50,467 nucleotides of DNA from Spiroplasma poulsonii (GTDB lineage Bacteria > Bacillota_I > Bacilli_A > Mycoplasmatales > Mycoplasmataceae), in contig NZ_CM020866.1 in assembly GCF_009866525.1 (NCBI RefSeq), positions 1,530,551-1,581,017 on the forward strand, written 5' to 3'. Positions 31,883 through 43,694 of this stretch are shown here, piece after piece; position 1 is the first letter of the stretch; every line of letters starts with the position of its first letter. The notes below the pieces were generated by a model. It had not been told where the DNA came from. It saw only the letters and a list, made by a program, of their open reading frames with translations, and did no database searches. A program made the translations under genes and the position numbers.

Positions 31883-32578
31883 ATGAATGTGCCACAACAT
31901 ATTGCAATTATTTTAGATGGAAATGGTCGTTGAGCAACAAAACAAGGTTTAAAGCGAACAGCTGGCCATGAAGAAGGAGCAAAACGAATTAAAGAAGTTG
32001 CTTTAAAAGCAAATATGTTAGGAGTTAAATATTTAACACTTTATTGTTTTTCAACAGAAAATTGAAAGCGTAGTAAAAGTGAGGTTGCGTATTTAATGGA
32101 AATGCCAGGGCGGTTATTAAATAATAAAGAAGTAAATAATTTTAAAAATGAAAATATTGTTTTAAACCATATTGGTCGTAAAACCAAAATGCCAGCAAAA
32201 ACGTTAGCAGCAATTAATGAAGCTATTAATCAGACAAAGCATAATAGCGGTTTAGTATTAACCTTTGCCTTTGATTATGGGGCGGTTGAAGAAATTGTTA
32301 CTGCTATTAACGAAATGTTAACAGCACAATTATCTGAAATTGATGAAAAAACTTTGTTTAATTATTTATATACCAAAGATTTACCAGCTGTTGATTTAAT
32401 GATTCGCTGTGGTGGTGAACAACGCTTAAGTAATTTTTTACTATTACAAAATCGTTATGCTGAATTATATTTTACTGATAAATTTTGATCAGAATTTGAT
32501 GAAAATGCTTTGTTAACAGCAATATTAGATTATAATAATAGAAATAGAAGATTTGGAGGGGTAAAAAGTGATGAATAA
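31883..32578 (+). CDS. uppS: Polyprenyl diphosphate synthase (undecaprenyl-type)
   Basis: 231 aa, cis-prenyltransferase that elongates farnesyl-PP with isopentenyl-PP. Signatures: ILDGNGRW near residue 12, RTAGHEEGAKR near 29 and IRCGGEQRLSNFLL near 175, followed by YAELYFTDKFW. ATG 31883 follows GAAGGAAC. Spiroplasma makes no peptidoglycan, so the product is probably a lipid carrier for other uses. It uses precursors from the pathway to which the nearby dxr belongs. Overlaps cdsA by eight bases. Confidence 0.96.
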
Positions 32579-33662
32579 TAAGCAAGATAATGTTCTTGTT
32601 GATGAAACAAACGTACCGTTGGATAAAAATGGTAATAATATTACCGAAACAAGCAAAACGGAACAAAAAAAAGGAATGTTTCAAAAAAAATATGTTGCAC
32701 GCCATATTACCTTTTATGTTTTATTAATTTTTTTGGTATTATATTTATTTACTGGTGCAATTGCTACAGAATGACAAGGCAAAGTTGCTCATATTGAAGT
32801 TGCCAATTATGTTTTTATTAGTATTAACGCTGTGATTTTGGGATTAGTTAACTACGAAATTCTGCGTTTAGTAGGGGGAACAAAGTGACCAATTTATACC
32901 CAAGTTATTACTTACTTATTTATGCTGTTTTTATTTTTATTTCCAGTTGAATCTGTTACGGACAATTATGGTGGGATTGGGGCCATTAATTATCCGTTTT
33001 ATACTTTATTAAATTGAAATTGATTAAAACCATGAATTATTTTTGTCATTTATTTATGTGCAATTTTAGTATATTATTGTTTAGTTTTTAGTTCAAAAGA
33101 AATTACTTTTGGTAAAATGACGTTAGTTTTAATTTTTACATTATATTTAATTTTTGCTTTTAAAGCAATGAATAAATTTATGTTAAATCCTAATTATGGT
33201 TGAAGTAGCGTTGTTTGATTAGTGTTAATTATTATTTTAACTGATACTTTTGCCTTTGTGGGTGGGGTTAGTTATGGAAAACACAAACTAGCACCAAATG
33301 TTTCGCCAAACAAAACTTGAGAAGGGGCTGCAACAGGAACAATTATGGCGGCTGGAATTGCGATTGCCTATGCTGTTTTAATGTTTAATTTTGGAAATGA
33401 AAAAAATTGAGTTTTTAATTTCTTTTCAAATGATAATGCCAAAAATGTAATGCGTTATGTTATTTATGTTTTATTAGCTTTTATGTTAAGTATTCTATCA
33501 CAATTAGGTGATTTATCATTTTCATGAATTAAACGGCGTTATGATATTAAAGATTTTAGTAATTTATTACCTGGTCATGGTGGTGTTCTTGATCGTTTGG
33601 ATTCATTTTCATTAGTCTTTTTTATAATGTTTATTATTTCAAATGTGGCATTACAACGTTAA
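32571..33662 (+). CDS. cdsA: Phosphatidate cytidylyltransferase
   Basis: 363 aa integral membrane enzyme making CDP-diacylglycerol from phosphatidic acid and CTP. Eight or more hydrophobic segments follow a charged cytoplasmic N-terminus of about 45 residues. The signature [20 protein letters not shown], then GVLDRLDS, lies near the C-terminus. ATG 32571 is used; GTG 32568 one codon earlier is equally placed for the GGAGGGG site inside uppS. The N-terminal extension is longer than in many bacteria. Confidence 0.95.
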
Positions 33663-33665
33663 TTA

Positions 33666-34814
33666 ATGATGCGAGAACTTATTATTTTTGGGGCTTCAGG
33701 AAGTATTGGCCAACAAGCCTTACAAATTATAAAAACTAATCCAAATGATTTTACCTTAAGAGTAGTTAGTGTTTATCACAATGTTGCTGTTCTTGATGAA
33801 ATGCTAGAAACATTTCCAACAATCACGATGGTTCATGTTGCTAATGCAACAGAACAAACAGTTTTTGCTGTTAATTATCCAACAATTACTTTTGTTATAG
33901 GAGAAGCAGGTTTTGACCAAATCTTAACAACCTTTCGAACAGCAATGGTTCTTAATGCCATTGGGGGGTTTGCTGGGTTATACCCAACTTTACAAACATT
34001 AGAAGGATATAATCGCACCTTATTATTGGCAAATAAAGAATCATTAGTTTTAGCGGGCGATTTAATTAATAAATTATTGGAAGAACATCAAAACCAATTG
34101 TTTCCAATTGATTCTGAACATTGTGCGATTTTTCAATGTTTAGAACAAAAGAATCCAGTGCAAGAAATTATTTTAACTGCTTCGGGAGGAATGTTTGCGG
34201 AAAAAACATTAACGGAATTAACAATGATTGATGAAAGCCAAGCGTTGTGTCATCCGAATTGGCAAATGGGTCAAAACATTACAATTGATTCTTCAACAAT
34301 GGTTAATAAAGCTTTTGAAATTATTGAAGTATATCATTTATTTAAAACAAAAAACATTACCGTTGTGATACACCCTCAATCAATCTTACATTCGGCTGTG
34401 CAATATGAAGATTATTCAATTCTAGCGCAATTATCACTGCCATCAATGATTCAAGTTTTAAATTATTTTTTTTATTATCCGCTACGGAAAAAAAATAATT
34501 TATTAAAACCACTGGATTTTAACGATCTAATTACTTTGACATTTCAAAAAGCAGATTTATCACGGTGAAAAGCTTTAACATTGGCTTATCGTTGTTTAAA
34601 TAAAAATAATGCTTTGGCTGTTGCTTTTCATACTGCAAATGAACAGTTGCGGTTGTTATTTTTAGCTGGAAAAATTAAATTTTATCAAATTGTTGATTAT
34701 ATTGAATTTTTTATGGATAAAATTAAGCCACAAAAACTATCTAATTATCAACAAATAAAACAATTAAATGATACTATTAAAAGAGAAATTATTAATTATT
34801 TTTCCAAAAAATAA
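33666..34814 (+). CDS. dxr: 1-deoxy-D-xylulose 5-phosphate reductoisomerase
   Basis: 382 aa. Converts DXP to MEP with NADPH in the non-mevalonate isoprenoid pathway. NADPH-binding GASGSIGQQAL at residues 9-19, LLANKESLVLAG, the metal-binding IDSEHCAIFQCL block and TASGGMF. Start ATG 33666 (33669 also possible), three bases after the cdsA stop. It feeds uppS three genes upstream. Full length when the TGA in DLSRW is read as Trp. Confidence 0.96.
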
Positions 34815-34850
34815 TGTTATGAAAAGGTACAGTTAGGAGTTAGTCAGTAA

Positions 34851-36203
34851 ATGTCGGCGGGAATGATAGTTTTAGGATTTGTAATTGGAATTATAATTTT
34901 ATTAATGCTAGTTACAGTTCATGAATTTGCTCATTTTGTTATTGCAAAATTATCAGGAGCATATGTTTATGAATTTGCAATTGGATTTGGTCCAAAGATT
35001 TTTTCTTGAGGGAAAAAAGAAACGCGTTATTCAATTCGAATTTTTCCTTTTGGTGGCTATGTGTATATTGCTAGTGAATTAGTTGATGCTCCGAAAGGGC
35101 GTGAAGAAGAGGAAGTTCCAAAAGAACGAAAAATGGAAAACATTGCGAAATGAAAACGGTTAATTTTTATTGTGGCGGGAGCTTTAATGAATTTTTTTAT
35201 TGCTGTTTTCATTTTTACAACAACTTTTGCCGCTTTAAATCTCAAACCATCAGATATGACATATTGGGGGGCAAAATATGATGTTGGAGGAGCAGCATAT
35301 AATGCGTTATCAACAAGAAAAGTTCCGATTAGCCAGGATATTGTTATTTTAAATTATTGATTAGGTCCAGACCAAGCTACTCTTAAAGTGGCCCATAAAA
35401 ATTATTATCGTGATGGTAAAGATGATGAAGGATATAATAAAACACATAAGATTTTAGTTAGTCATATTGGAACTGTTCATAATATTCCAAATTATCAAAC
35501 AACGGTTTATAATTTTATTAATAATTTAAAAAAACAATATGATCAAAGTGATGCCCAACAACGTACCAATTTTATTACGTTAGATTTTGTTTGGGTAAAT
35601 AATAAAAAAGAAGTGACAACTGATCAAAACAATCATTTGTTTCAAACTGAACCAGCTGAATTAAAAATAACGGGTAATACTTATACGGTTGGAATTCGGG
35701 CACCTGATCGTCAGTTTGTTTCAACAGCACAGGCTTATGGCTATGGTTGACGTGAAACGTTTACTGAATCAGTGACAATTTTAAAGTCATTTGGGTTATT
35801 ATTTACTGGTCAATGAGGGCAGTTATCAGGACCAGTTGGTATTGCTAAAACAGTTTCTTCAATTTTAACGGAAGGACCAGCATTATTTTTTATGTATGTT
35901 GCAATGTTATCAGCAAACTTATTTGTTTTAAATTTAATTCCAATTCCACCATTGGATGGATACAAATTCTTAGAAACCCTAGTTGAAAGAATTGTTGGTG
36001 GGGGAAAACGGCTTAAAGGGCGTTTTCAAATTTGAAAACATCGTCACAATCCAGAACAGCAAAAGTTATTATTAGAAGAATATCAAACAAAAGAACAAAA
36101 TTGACAACTCCCACATAAGGCAAAGATTATTATTAATGTCACGGGGGCAGTACTCTTTATTTTATTATTTATTGGAATAACAATTAAAGATGTCTTTTTT
36201 TAG
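34851..36203 (+). CDS. rseP: RIP zinc metalloprotease (site-2 protease)
   Basis: 450 aa membrane protease that cuts substrates within the bilayer. The zinc motif HEFAH lies at residues 25-29 in the first membrane helix, and [12 protein letters not shown] near the C-terminal third supplies the third ligand. A periplasmic-side region between helices 2 and 3 (about residues 130-290) takes the PDZ position but is divergent and Asn/Lys rich. A charged insert of about 35 residues ([14 protein letters not shown]) precedes the last helix. Start ATG 34851. Confidence 0.93.
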
Positions 36204-36230
36204 AAATGAAGAATAGATGAGGGATGGCAA

Positions 36231-39200
36231 ATGGATCAACAATTGATAAAACTATTTACAACTAATAATTTAGAATTTACGGATAATTATTTTGCTGATG
36301 CAAAAATCATTAAAAGTGAGTATAGTACAAGCGAGTCGTTTTTTCGTGTTATTATTGAAATCAATGATTTCTTACCAACTGATGTCTTATTAAAATTAGA
36401 AACAACTTTATTAGCAAATGCAACGTTGCCAACAAAAGTTTCATTTCGCGTACGAAATGAAAATTATCAATTAGAAACAATTTTTTCTTATTTAGAATAT
36501 ATTCGTTTTAATAAATCAGAATTAAAAAATAGTTTTTTTAGTAAATTACCACCATCTCGGTTTACTTTAGCAGATAATATTTTAAAAATTATTGTTCATT
36601 CCGATAGTGAAAAAAAACTTGTTAGTGAACATTATCATTATTATGAAAACAAATTATGTCGTTATGGTTTTAATAATTTACGATTAGATTTAATTGTTGA
36701 TTTACAAGAAAATAATATTTTAGAGCTTAATGAGCAAGAATTGATAAAATACCAAGAAAATCAACAAAAAAATGAAAGTTTAACATTAAAACCAGCAATT
36801 TCAACAAAACAATTGCGAAATGGGACTAGTAATTATGTTAAAGGGAAAATCGGGCAAGTAAGTTATGAACGAATCACCGATATTGACCAAGATGCTCCTA
36901 ATATAACAATTTATGGAAAAATTGTTAATAAAGATCGCCAATTCATTTCAACTAAAAAATTTATTTATACAATCACAGTAACTGATTATAGTGATACTAT
37001 TGCTGGGAAGTTTTTTACGCGAACTGAACAAGCAGATGATTTTTTTGAAGAATTAAAAATTGATGAATGAGTTAGTATTTTTGGGGACATTCGTTATGAT
37101 ACTTATGCTAATGAACAAATGCTTTTTATTAAAAAAATTGCCCGTTTAGATCGCGAAGACTTATATCGGGAAGACAATGCTGCTGAAAAGCGCGTTGAAT
37201 TACATTTACATACTAAAATGAGTACAATGGATGGGGTGATTGATCTTCCAGCGCTTTTTAAAACCTTACAACATTGGGATCATTCGGCAATTGCTTTTAC
37301 TGATCATTTAAATGTGCAAGCGTATCCTGAAATTTATAATCTTAATAAGAAATATCCAAATATTAAAGTTATTTATGGAGTCGAAGCAGATGTACTTGAT
37401 GACAAAGTTTGGTACGTTAAAAATCCTCATCATTATGATTTACGGACAGCAAAATATGTTATTTTTGACTTAGAGACAACTGGTCTAAGTAGTAGTTATG
37501 ATGAGATTATTGAGTTTGGAGCAGTTATTATGGATGGGATTAGTGGGGAACGTAAAATTATTAACCACTTATTTAAACCAACAATTAAGTTATCTTCTTT
37601 TATAACAGAGCTAACAGGAATTACGGATGAATTATTGGCGGATAAACCAACTTTTACGGAATCAATTGACCAAATTTTAGAGTATTTTAAAGATGCGATT
37701 TTAATTGCCCATAATGCTGAATTTGACTTAGGTTTTATTCAATCATGGTTAGAAAAAGCCGGACGTTCTAAGATCAATAATACTGTTATTGATACTTTAC
37801 AAATCTCAAGGATTTTAGAACCACATTTAAAAAACTATCGTTTGGGAACAATTGCTCTGTGCTATAATGTTATTTATAATGAAGAAGTAGCGCACCGTGG
37901 GGATTATGATGCTATTGTTTTAACCGATGTTTATGAACATCAATTACGAAAAATGATTAATGTTTATGGGGTTGAATTTGATGATGATATTGATCAAATT
38001 CATGATGCTGCTGTTTATAAAAAGCTCCGTCCAAAACATATGACAATTCTTACTAAAAATCAACTGGGATTATTGGATTTATTTAAATTAATTACCGCCG
38101 CACATACAACTTATTTCTATTCGTCACCAAAATTATTACGTAGTGTAATTAATGAACATCGTGCTAATTTATTAATTGGTTCATCATGTGTTAATGGTGA
38201 TGTTTTTGAAGTAGCTCGGAATAAAGATCTTAGTGAGTTAACCGAAGTGATTAGTTTTTATGATTATATTGAAATTCAACCACCAAGTGTTTATAAACAT
38301 TTAGTTCAAATGGGTGATTTATCAGAAGAACGATTATTAACAGTTATTAAGGACATTATTTATACCGCGAAAAAATTAAATAAACCAGTTGTTGCCACAG
38401 GTGATGTTCATTATCTTAATCCAGAAGATAAAATTTTTCGTGAGGTTTATATTAATGCAAAAGGAATTGGGGGGCGACCACATCCATTGTATGATTATAA
38501 ACAACGGGTAACTGATTATCCGGACCAATTTTTACGAACAACACCTGAAATGTTAAATGAATTTAAATTTTTAAATGATGACGAATTAATTCAAGAAATT
38601 GTTGTTACAAATCCAAGTCTTATTGCCAATCAAATTGAAAAAGTTGAAATTATTAAAGATAAATTATATACTCCCAAAATTGATGGTAGTGATGAACTTT
38701 TAGAAGCGTTGTGTTATCAGAATGCTTATAAGATTTATGGTAATCCATTACCCGAAATTGTGGCAAAACGATTAGAACGAGAATTAAGTGCGATTATTAA
38801 GCATGGTTTTGCTGTTATTTATTGAATTGCCCATAAATTAGTTGACAAGTCATTACAAGATGGTTATTTAGTTGGTTCACGAGGAAGTGTTGGAAGTAGT
38901 TTTGTTGCCACGATGAGTAATATTACAGAAGTTAATCCATTACAACCACATTATTTGTGTTCAAATTGTACTTATAGCGAGTTCATTGTTGATGGGTCTG
39001 TAAAATGTGGTTATGATTTGCCACCACGTAATTGCCCAAAATGTCAACACCCATTAAAAGGTGATGGTCATGATATTCCTTTTGAAACATTCTTAGGATT
39101 TGAAGCAGACAAAGTTCCGGACATTGATTTAAACTTTTCGGGTGAATATCAACCAAATGCCCATGATTTTACGAAAGAAATGTTTGGAGAGCGAAATGTT

Positions 39201-40589
39201 TATCGTGCCGGAACAATTTCAACGGTGGCAGAAAAGACTGCTTATGGATATGTGAAGGGTTATTTTGAAAATAAGAATACCTTACATTTAAAACGACGTG
39301 CTGAATTAGAACGAATTGCAAAAGGCTGTGAAGGTGTGAAACGAACAACGGGACAACACCCGGGAGGGATTGTTGTTATCCCAAAAGAATATCAAGTCGA
39401 AGAATTTACGCCGGTTAATTTTCCTGCTGATGATATTAAGTCAAATTGATTAACAACACACTTTGATTTCCATGCGATTCATGATAATGTTTTAAAATTA
39501 GATATTTTAGGACATGTTGATCCGACCGCTTTACGAATGTTAGAGGATTTAACGGGAATTGACCCAAAAACAATTCCAACTAATGATGAAAAAGTGTTAA
39601 GTCTTTTTCGTAGTTTAGATGTTTTAAACATTAAACCAGACGATATTAATGGTGAGAAAACGGGGGCTATTGGGATTCCAGAGTTTGGAACTTTTTTTGT
39701 TCGGAAAATGTTATTAGATACTAAACCAACATCTTTTGCTGATTTAGTCCAAATTTCAGGGTTATCACATGGAACTGATGTTTGAATTGGGAATGCCCAA
39801 GATTTAATTCGAAACCAGAATATTCGAATTTCTGATGTTATTGGGTGTCGTGATGATATTATGGTTAATTTAATTTATAAGGGCTTACCAGCACAAAGTG
39901 CTTTTAAAATTATGGAAGATGTCCGAAAAGGAAAGGGCTTAACCCCAGAACATGAACAATTAATGCGTGAAAATAATGTTGAACAATGATACATTGATTC
40001 ATGTAATAAGATTAAATATATGTTTCCAAAAGCGCATGCGACAGCGTATGTTTTAATGGCATGACGCGTGGCATGATTTAAAATAAATTATCCAGTTGAA
40101 TATTACGCAACATTCTTTTCAACGAGAACTGATGTTTTTGATATTAAAACAATTTTAAAAGGAGCAGAAACAATTAAACAAGTTTTACGTGATATTCAAG
40201 TTCGTTTAGATAATAAGGATTTTAATGCGCCAAATAAACCATCACAAAAAGAAAAGGATTTAATACCTGTTTATGAAATTGCTTTAGAAATGTATGCCCG
40301 CGGGATTAAAATGAGTAATATTGATTTAAAAACAAGTATGAATAAAAATTTTACCGTTGTTGAAAATGATAATCATGAAAAAATTATTCTACCACCATTT
40401 TCAGCGATTGATGGTTTGGGAGGCGCTGTTGGTGATAGCATTATTAATGCTCGGAAAGAAAAACCATTTTTATCAATTGCTGATTTACAAAAACGAACAA
40501 ATATTACAAAAGTACATTTAGAGTCTTTTGAAGAACTTGGAATTTTAAAAGGCTTATCATTAGATGATCAAATTGCATTTGAATTTTAA
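36231..40589 (+). CDS. polC: DNA polymerase III alpha subunit, PolC type
   Basis: 1452 aa, the Gram-positive-type replicative polymerase with built-in proofreading. Order: N-terminal domain and OB fold (about 1-320), PHP domain split around the exonuclease ([13 protein letters not shown] near 323), DnaQ-like 3'-5' exonuclease ([10 protein letters not shown] near 411), zinc knuckle (CSNC...CPKCQ near 905-945), catalytic core ([12 protein letters not shown] near 963) and C-terminal HhH/duplex-binding region. ATG 36231 with GAGGG upstream. Seven or more TGA-Trp codons are read through. No indels. Confidence 0.97.
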
Positions 40590-40647
40590 AATAATGAGCT
40601 TTTATCTTATTTTCCTTTATAATTAAGTTAATTACGAGGTGATAAAA

Positions 40648-41541
40648 ATGACAATTAAATCAGGGTTTGTGGCAATTATTGGCCGTCCAAATGTTGGAAA
40701 GTCAACATTATTAAACACAATTTTAAATAATAAAGTAGCAATTGTTACCGCCAAAGCCCAAACAACGCGTAATCGAATTCAAGGAATTTATAATGACAAT
40801 GAAGCGCAAATTGTGTTTATGGATACGCCAGGAATTCATAAAGCACATCATGAAATGGGTAAATTTATGAATAAAGTTGCTTTATCAACAACAAAAGCAG
40901 CTGATGTTATTTTATTTTTAGCGCCTGTAAATGAACATATTGGTGATAATGATCGTTATATTATTAAAGCACTCCAAGAACGAGGTGTTCCAATTGTTTT
41001 AGTTGTTACTAAGATTGATTTAGTTTCAAAAGGGGAATTAATGGTTAAAATTGCTGAATGAGAAAAAGTTCATAATTTTACTGCTGTAATCCCAATTTCA
41101 GCATTAAAACACGAAAATGTTCCGCAGTTATTAACATTATTAAAAGATCATCTAACAGAAGGACCACAATATTATCCTGATGATATGTTAACTGACCAAC
41201 CAGAAAAGTTCTTAATTCGTGAAATTATTCGCGAAAAAATTTTACTTTTAACAGAAGATGAAATTCCACATAGTGTGGCAATTTTAATTGACAAGATTGA
41301 AGAACAACCAACATTATTAAAAATTATGGCTTCAATTTGTGTTGAGCGCGATTCACAAAAAGGCATTGTGATTGGTAAAAATGGACGGTTAATCAAAGAA
41401 ATTGGGACGCAAGCTCGTTTAGAGTTAGAACAAATTTTAGGAACAAAAATATTTTTAGAGTTATTTGTTAAAGTGGTTGAAAAATGACGTGATAAACCAT
41501 CAATGATTGCTCGTTTAGGATATAACAAAGAAAGTTATTAA
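40648..41541 (+). CDS. era: GTPase Era
   Basis: 297 aa GTPase assisting 16S rRNA maturation and 30S assembly. P-loop GRPNVGKS at residues 12-19, switch region KAQTTRNRIQGI, DTPG, TKID for guanine recognition and a C-terminal KH domain (GIVIGKNGRLIKEIG). ATG 40648 is preferred to GTG 40639 because GAGGTG lies eight bases upstream. Confidence 0.97.
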
Positions 41542-41547
41542 GCAATA

Positions 41548-42153
41548 ATGACAACAAAAGTTACTGGAATTGTTATTAATAAGCAAAGTTACGATGATGA
41601 CAGTGAAATTATAACGGTTTTTACCAAAGAATTAGGTAAGTTAGCTTTTTTTGCTCCGGGTGTTTGAAAAATTACTTCGAAAAATCAATATGCGGTGCAA
41701 TGGTTAGCAACTAGTGCATTTGAAATATTTTTATCATATCAAGCAAATAAATTAAGTAAGTTAAAAACAGGAAATTTGTTAATAACACGAATTAAATTAA
41801 CACAAAATTATTATGATTATTTACTAGGGACATTGCTTTGTGAAATTACCGAACAAGCTGTTGAAGAACGTTCTGCTGATTTAAAACTATATGATTTATT
41901 AGCAACAGCATTAGATAATTTAGTTGCTTGAGAAGATAACTTAAGTGTTGTGATTGTTTTCATGTTACAAGTTTTAAAATGGTATGGATTACAATGAAAT
42001 CTAACGATGTGTAAACGTTGTGGGGGAAAACATAATATTAAAACAATTAGTTTTATTGAAGAAGGATATATTTGTAAAAATTGTTATTTACCAACAGGAT
42101 TAGGTCGTATAAAAAATATTGGGGTTTTGGAAAAAAACTCGGAAATTGAATAA
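41548..42153 (+). CDS. recO: DNA repair protein RecO, short C-terminus
   Basis: RecO loads RecA at gaps with RecR. The N-terminal OB fold (MTTKVTGIVINKQSYDD) is followed by helices and the four-cysteine zinc site (CKRCGG and CKNCY near residues 152-178). The protein is 201 aa. Usual family members continue for roughly 50 more residues after the zinc site, so this one may be truncated. It ends just before a terminator and the right prophage. ATG 41548 is six bases after the era stop. Confidence 0.88.
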
Positions 42154-42165
42154 GAATAATAAATT

Positions 42166-42191
42166 AAACCATTTACTAAAATGGTTTTTTT
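42166..42191 (+). terminator. Terminator after recO
   Basis: AAACCATTT and AAATGGTTT form a nine-base-pair stem with an ACTA loop, followed by seven Ts. It ends the pyrH-recO run. Confidence 0.85.
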
Positions 42192-42433
42192 ATTTGTAAA
42201 ACCAAAATTATTAATTGATTCAGAGAAAGGACAGCATCTTAAATTCTTAAAATAGAAACTTTTTACACAACTTTCTGATACCCTCTTTAAGTTGTTTACA
42301 CATTTATAAATATCTTAGAAATTTTTACAAAGTGTACCTGTTTTTTCTCCTAATTTAAGGTGTTGTCTTTTCTTTGTTTCAGTTAATTAGTTTGTTAATA
42401 AATAAAAAAACTTAATAAAAGAAGGAGTAAGTA
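42192..42433. other. Left edge of the right prophage, early regulatory region
   Basis: No gene is visible. T-rich sequence contains several TTTACA/TTGTTTACA-like boxes (about 42261-42330), a plausible place for the early promoter. The attachment end of the prophage should lie here. An exact att core cannot be identified without the other end. Confidence 0.4.
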
Positions 42434-42673
42434 ATGGAAATTAATAAACAACAAAAAATATGTGATGTTATTGATTGCTATAAATCAATATCATTCATTA
42501 CCAAAGAATTTTTATCAAATAAAGTTTTATGAACTTGTGAAAAACATAAAAATTTATTAAATCATACAAAAGATAAAAACCAAGAGTGGTTTTATAAACG
42601 TTTAGAAAATTCAAAAATTATCTTTGATTATAAAACTGGTTTTTTAAAACTTTGATTTTATAAAACAACTTAA
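42434..42673 (+). CDS. Phage early protein, 79 aa, unknown
   Basis: ATG 42434 with GAAGGAG upstream. Soluble and Lys-rich, with two cysteines in the first third (KICDVIDCY) and one later (LWTCEKH). Two TGA-Trp codons. First gene of the early block, directly before the structured non-coding region. I do not recognise the family. Confidence 0.55.
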
Positions 42674-43160
42674 TGCAGAGTGGAACGGTTATTTTAAATA
42701 ACTAAGTGTTTTTATTCCACAGGAGGCGGTCTAGCACAGCGGTAATCAGTCCGGAAATAATAGACGCTTTAACAAGCGATAGTGGTGATAAGTGCGCGGT
42801 CAACATCGAACCACAATAAACAAAAGAGATGGTCACTTTATAAATAAATTTGCGATAGATATTACTTCTTAGAAGTGACAGCGGTTTAAAAACCACAAAG
42901 TCAGCATTAGGCTCTTCAAGGTGCAAGTAGATTTATTTTAAAAACTGAACGCTTTGACCTGAAATGGTGCGGGTGAAGAGAGAGAAAACTCTCTGGCTAC
43001 AAAAACAAAAAACAACTGTCGATTATTTAACTAACAACATACCGCCACCTCTCACCCACAGCGAAGCGGATGGCGTAGTAAATAAAATAGATAAATACAA
43101 TACTTATATAACTAATTCTCGCTTTGGCACTTTCACTTGGTAGTGAGTGCCAGCGAGTTA
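42674..43160 (+). ncRNA. Candidate large structured phage RNA (about 480 nt)
   Basis: This block is coding-free and clearly richer in G and C than the DNA around it. Visible stems: GTGGAA/TTCCAC (42680-42685 with 42715-42720) enclosing GTTATT/AATAAC; GTCACTT/AAGTGAC (42832-42838 with 42873-42879); AGAGAG-AAAA-CTCTCT (42979-42994); a long-range GGGTGA/TCACCC (42971-42976 with 43052-43057) around it; and a three-part closing hairpin at 43118-43157. Size, phage context and strand resemble the ornate phage RNAs known as ROOL and GOLLD, but I cannot assign it to a class. It could instead be a multi-structured leader. Confidence 0.55.
43118..43157 (+). other. Long hairpin closing the structured region
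   Basis: CTCGCT pairs with AGCGAG, GGCACT with AGTGCC and CACT with AGTG, around a TGGT loop, with two TT bulges. No U run follows, so it is not a standard terminator. It ends 35 bases before the next gene. Confidence 0.8.
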
Positions 43161-43191
43161 AAAAATAGGAAAAATAATTTAGGAGGTAAAT

Positions 43192-43308
43192 ATGAAAAAG
43201 TTAAATAAAATTTGTCTTAAACAAAAATATTGAGGATATTGCTCAAAATGCAATCAAGAAAACAAATTACAAGAATTAATGTTTAAAAGTTATTCAGTAT
43301 CATTTTAA
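43192..43308 (+). CDS. Phage mini-protein with Cys pair, 38 aa
   Basis: ATG 43192 with a strong AGGAGG site. The sequence contains CLKQ...YCSKCNQ, with CSKC and a further Cys, suggesting a small zinc-ribbon-like fold. A 12-codon frame at 43312-43350 follows and may be debris or a leader. Function unknown. Confidence 0.5.
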
Positions 43309-43363
43309 GATATGACTGATGAACATTGAGCATTAGGGAAACAAAATTAGGAGGAATTAAATT

Positions 43364-43552
43364 ATGAATAAAAGATACGTATTAATAATGAAATATAATA
43401 ATTTGTTTGATAAAACAACTATTTTTAAAACAGATTTTTTTTATACATTAGAAGAAGCGAGGATTACTGCTAATGTTGAAAATGAAAATCATTGATTAAC
43501 AACTATTATTGATTTAGAAGATAGCAATATTAAATGACAAGGAGATAAATAA
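43364..43552 (+). CDS. Phage hypothetical protein, 62 aa
   Basis: ATG 43364 with GGAGG upstream. Hydrophilic, beginning MNKRYVLIMKYNN, with no motif recognised. Three bases separate its stop from the next ATG, so it belongs to the early operon. Confidence 0.6.
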
Positions 43553-43554
43553 TT

Positions 43555-43692
43555 ATGTGAAAAGATGAAAATGGTTATGTTTATACAGAAGAAGATTTAT
43601 TTAATTTAGCATTAGATGAATGTTATTCAGAAGAAAGTGCTTATGAATATATTGATAATTTAATTAATGAAATGGAATTAGAGGAAATTTAA
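43555..43692 (+). CDS. Phage acidic mini-protein, 45 aa
   Basis: ATG 43555, preceded by GGAGATAAATAATT. Very acidic (Glu/Asp rich) throughout, with TGA-Trp as second codon. Small acidic early phage proteins often act as decoys or inhibitors, but nothing here shows that. The next gene starts three bases later. Confidence 0.55.
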
Positions 43693-43694
43693 TT

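Noticed and set aside
42721-42815. tRNA-like pieces (AGCGGTAA resembling a D loop, CATCGAACC resembling a T arm)
   Set aside because: The intervening sequence does not form a cloverleaf: no seven-base acceptor pair and no proper anticodon arm.
42702-42926. A 74-codon minus-strand ORF inside the structured block
   Set aside because: No ribosome site, opposite to the operon, low-complexity translation. The stems explain its base composition better.
43312-43350. A 12-codon frame (MTDEHWALGKQN) after the 38-aa gene
   Set aside because: Too short to support and its own ribosome site is weak. It may be debris or a leader.
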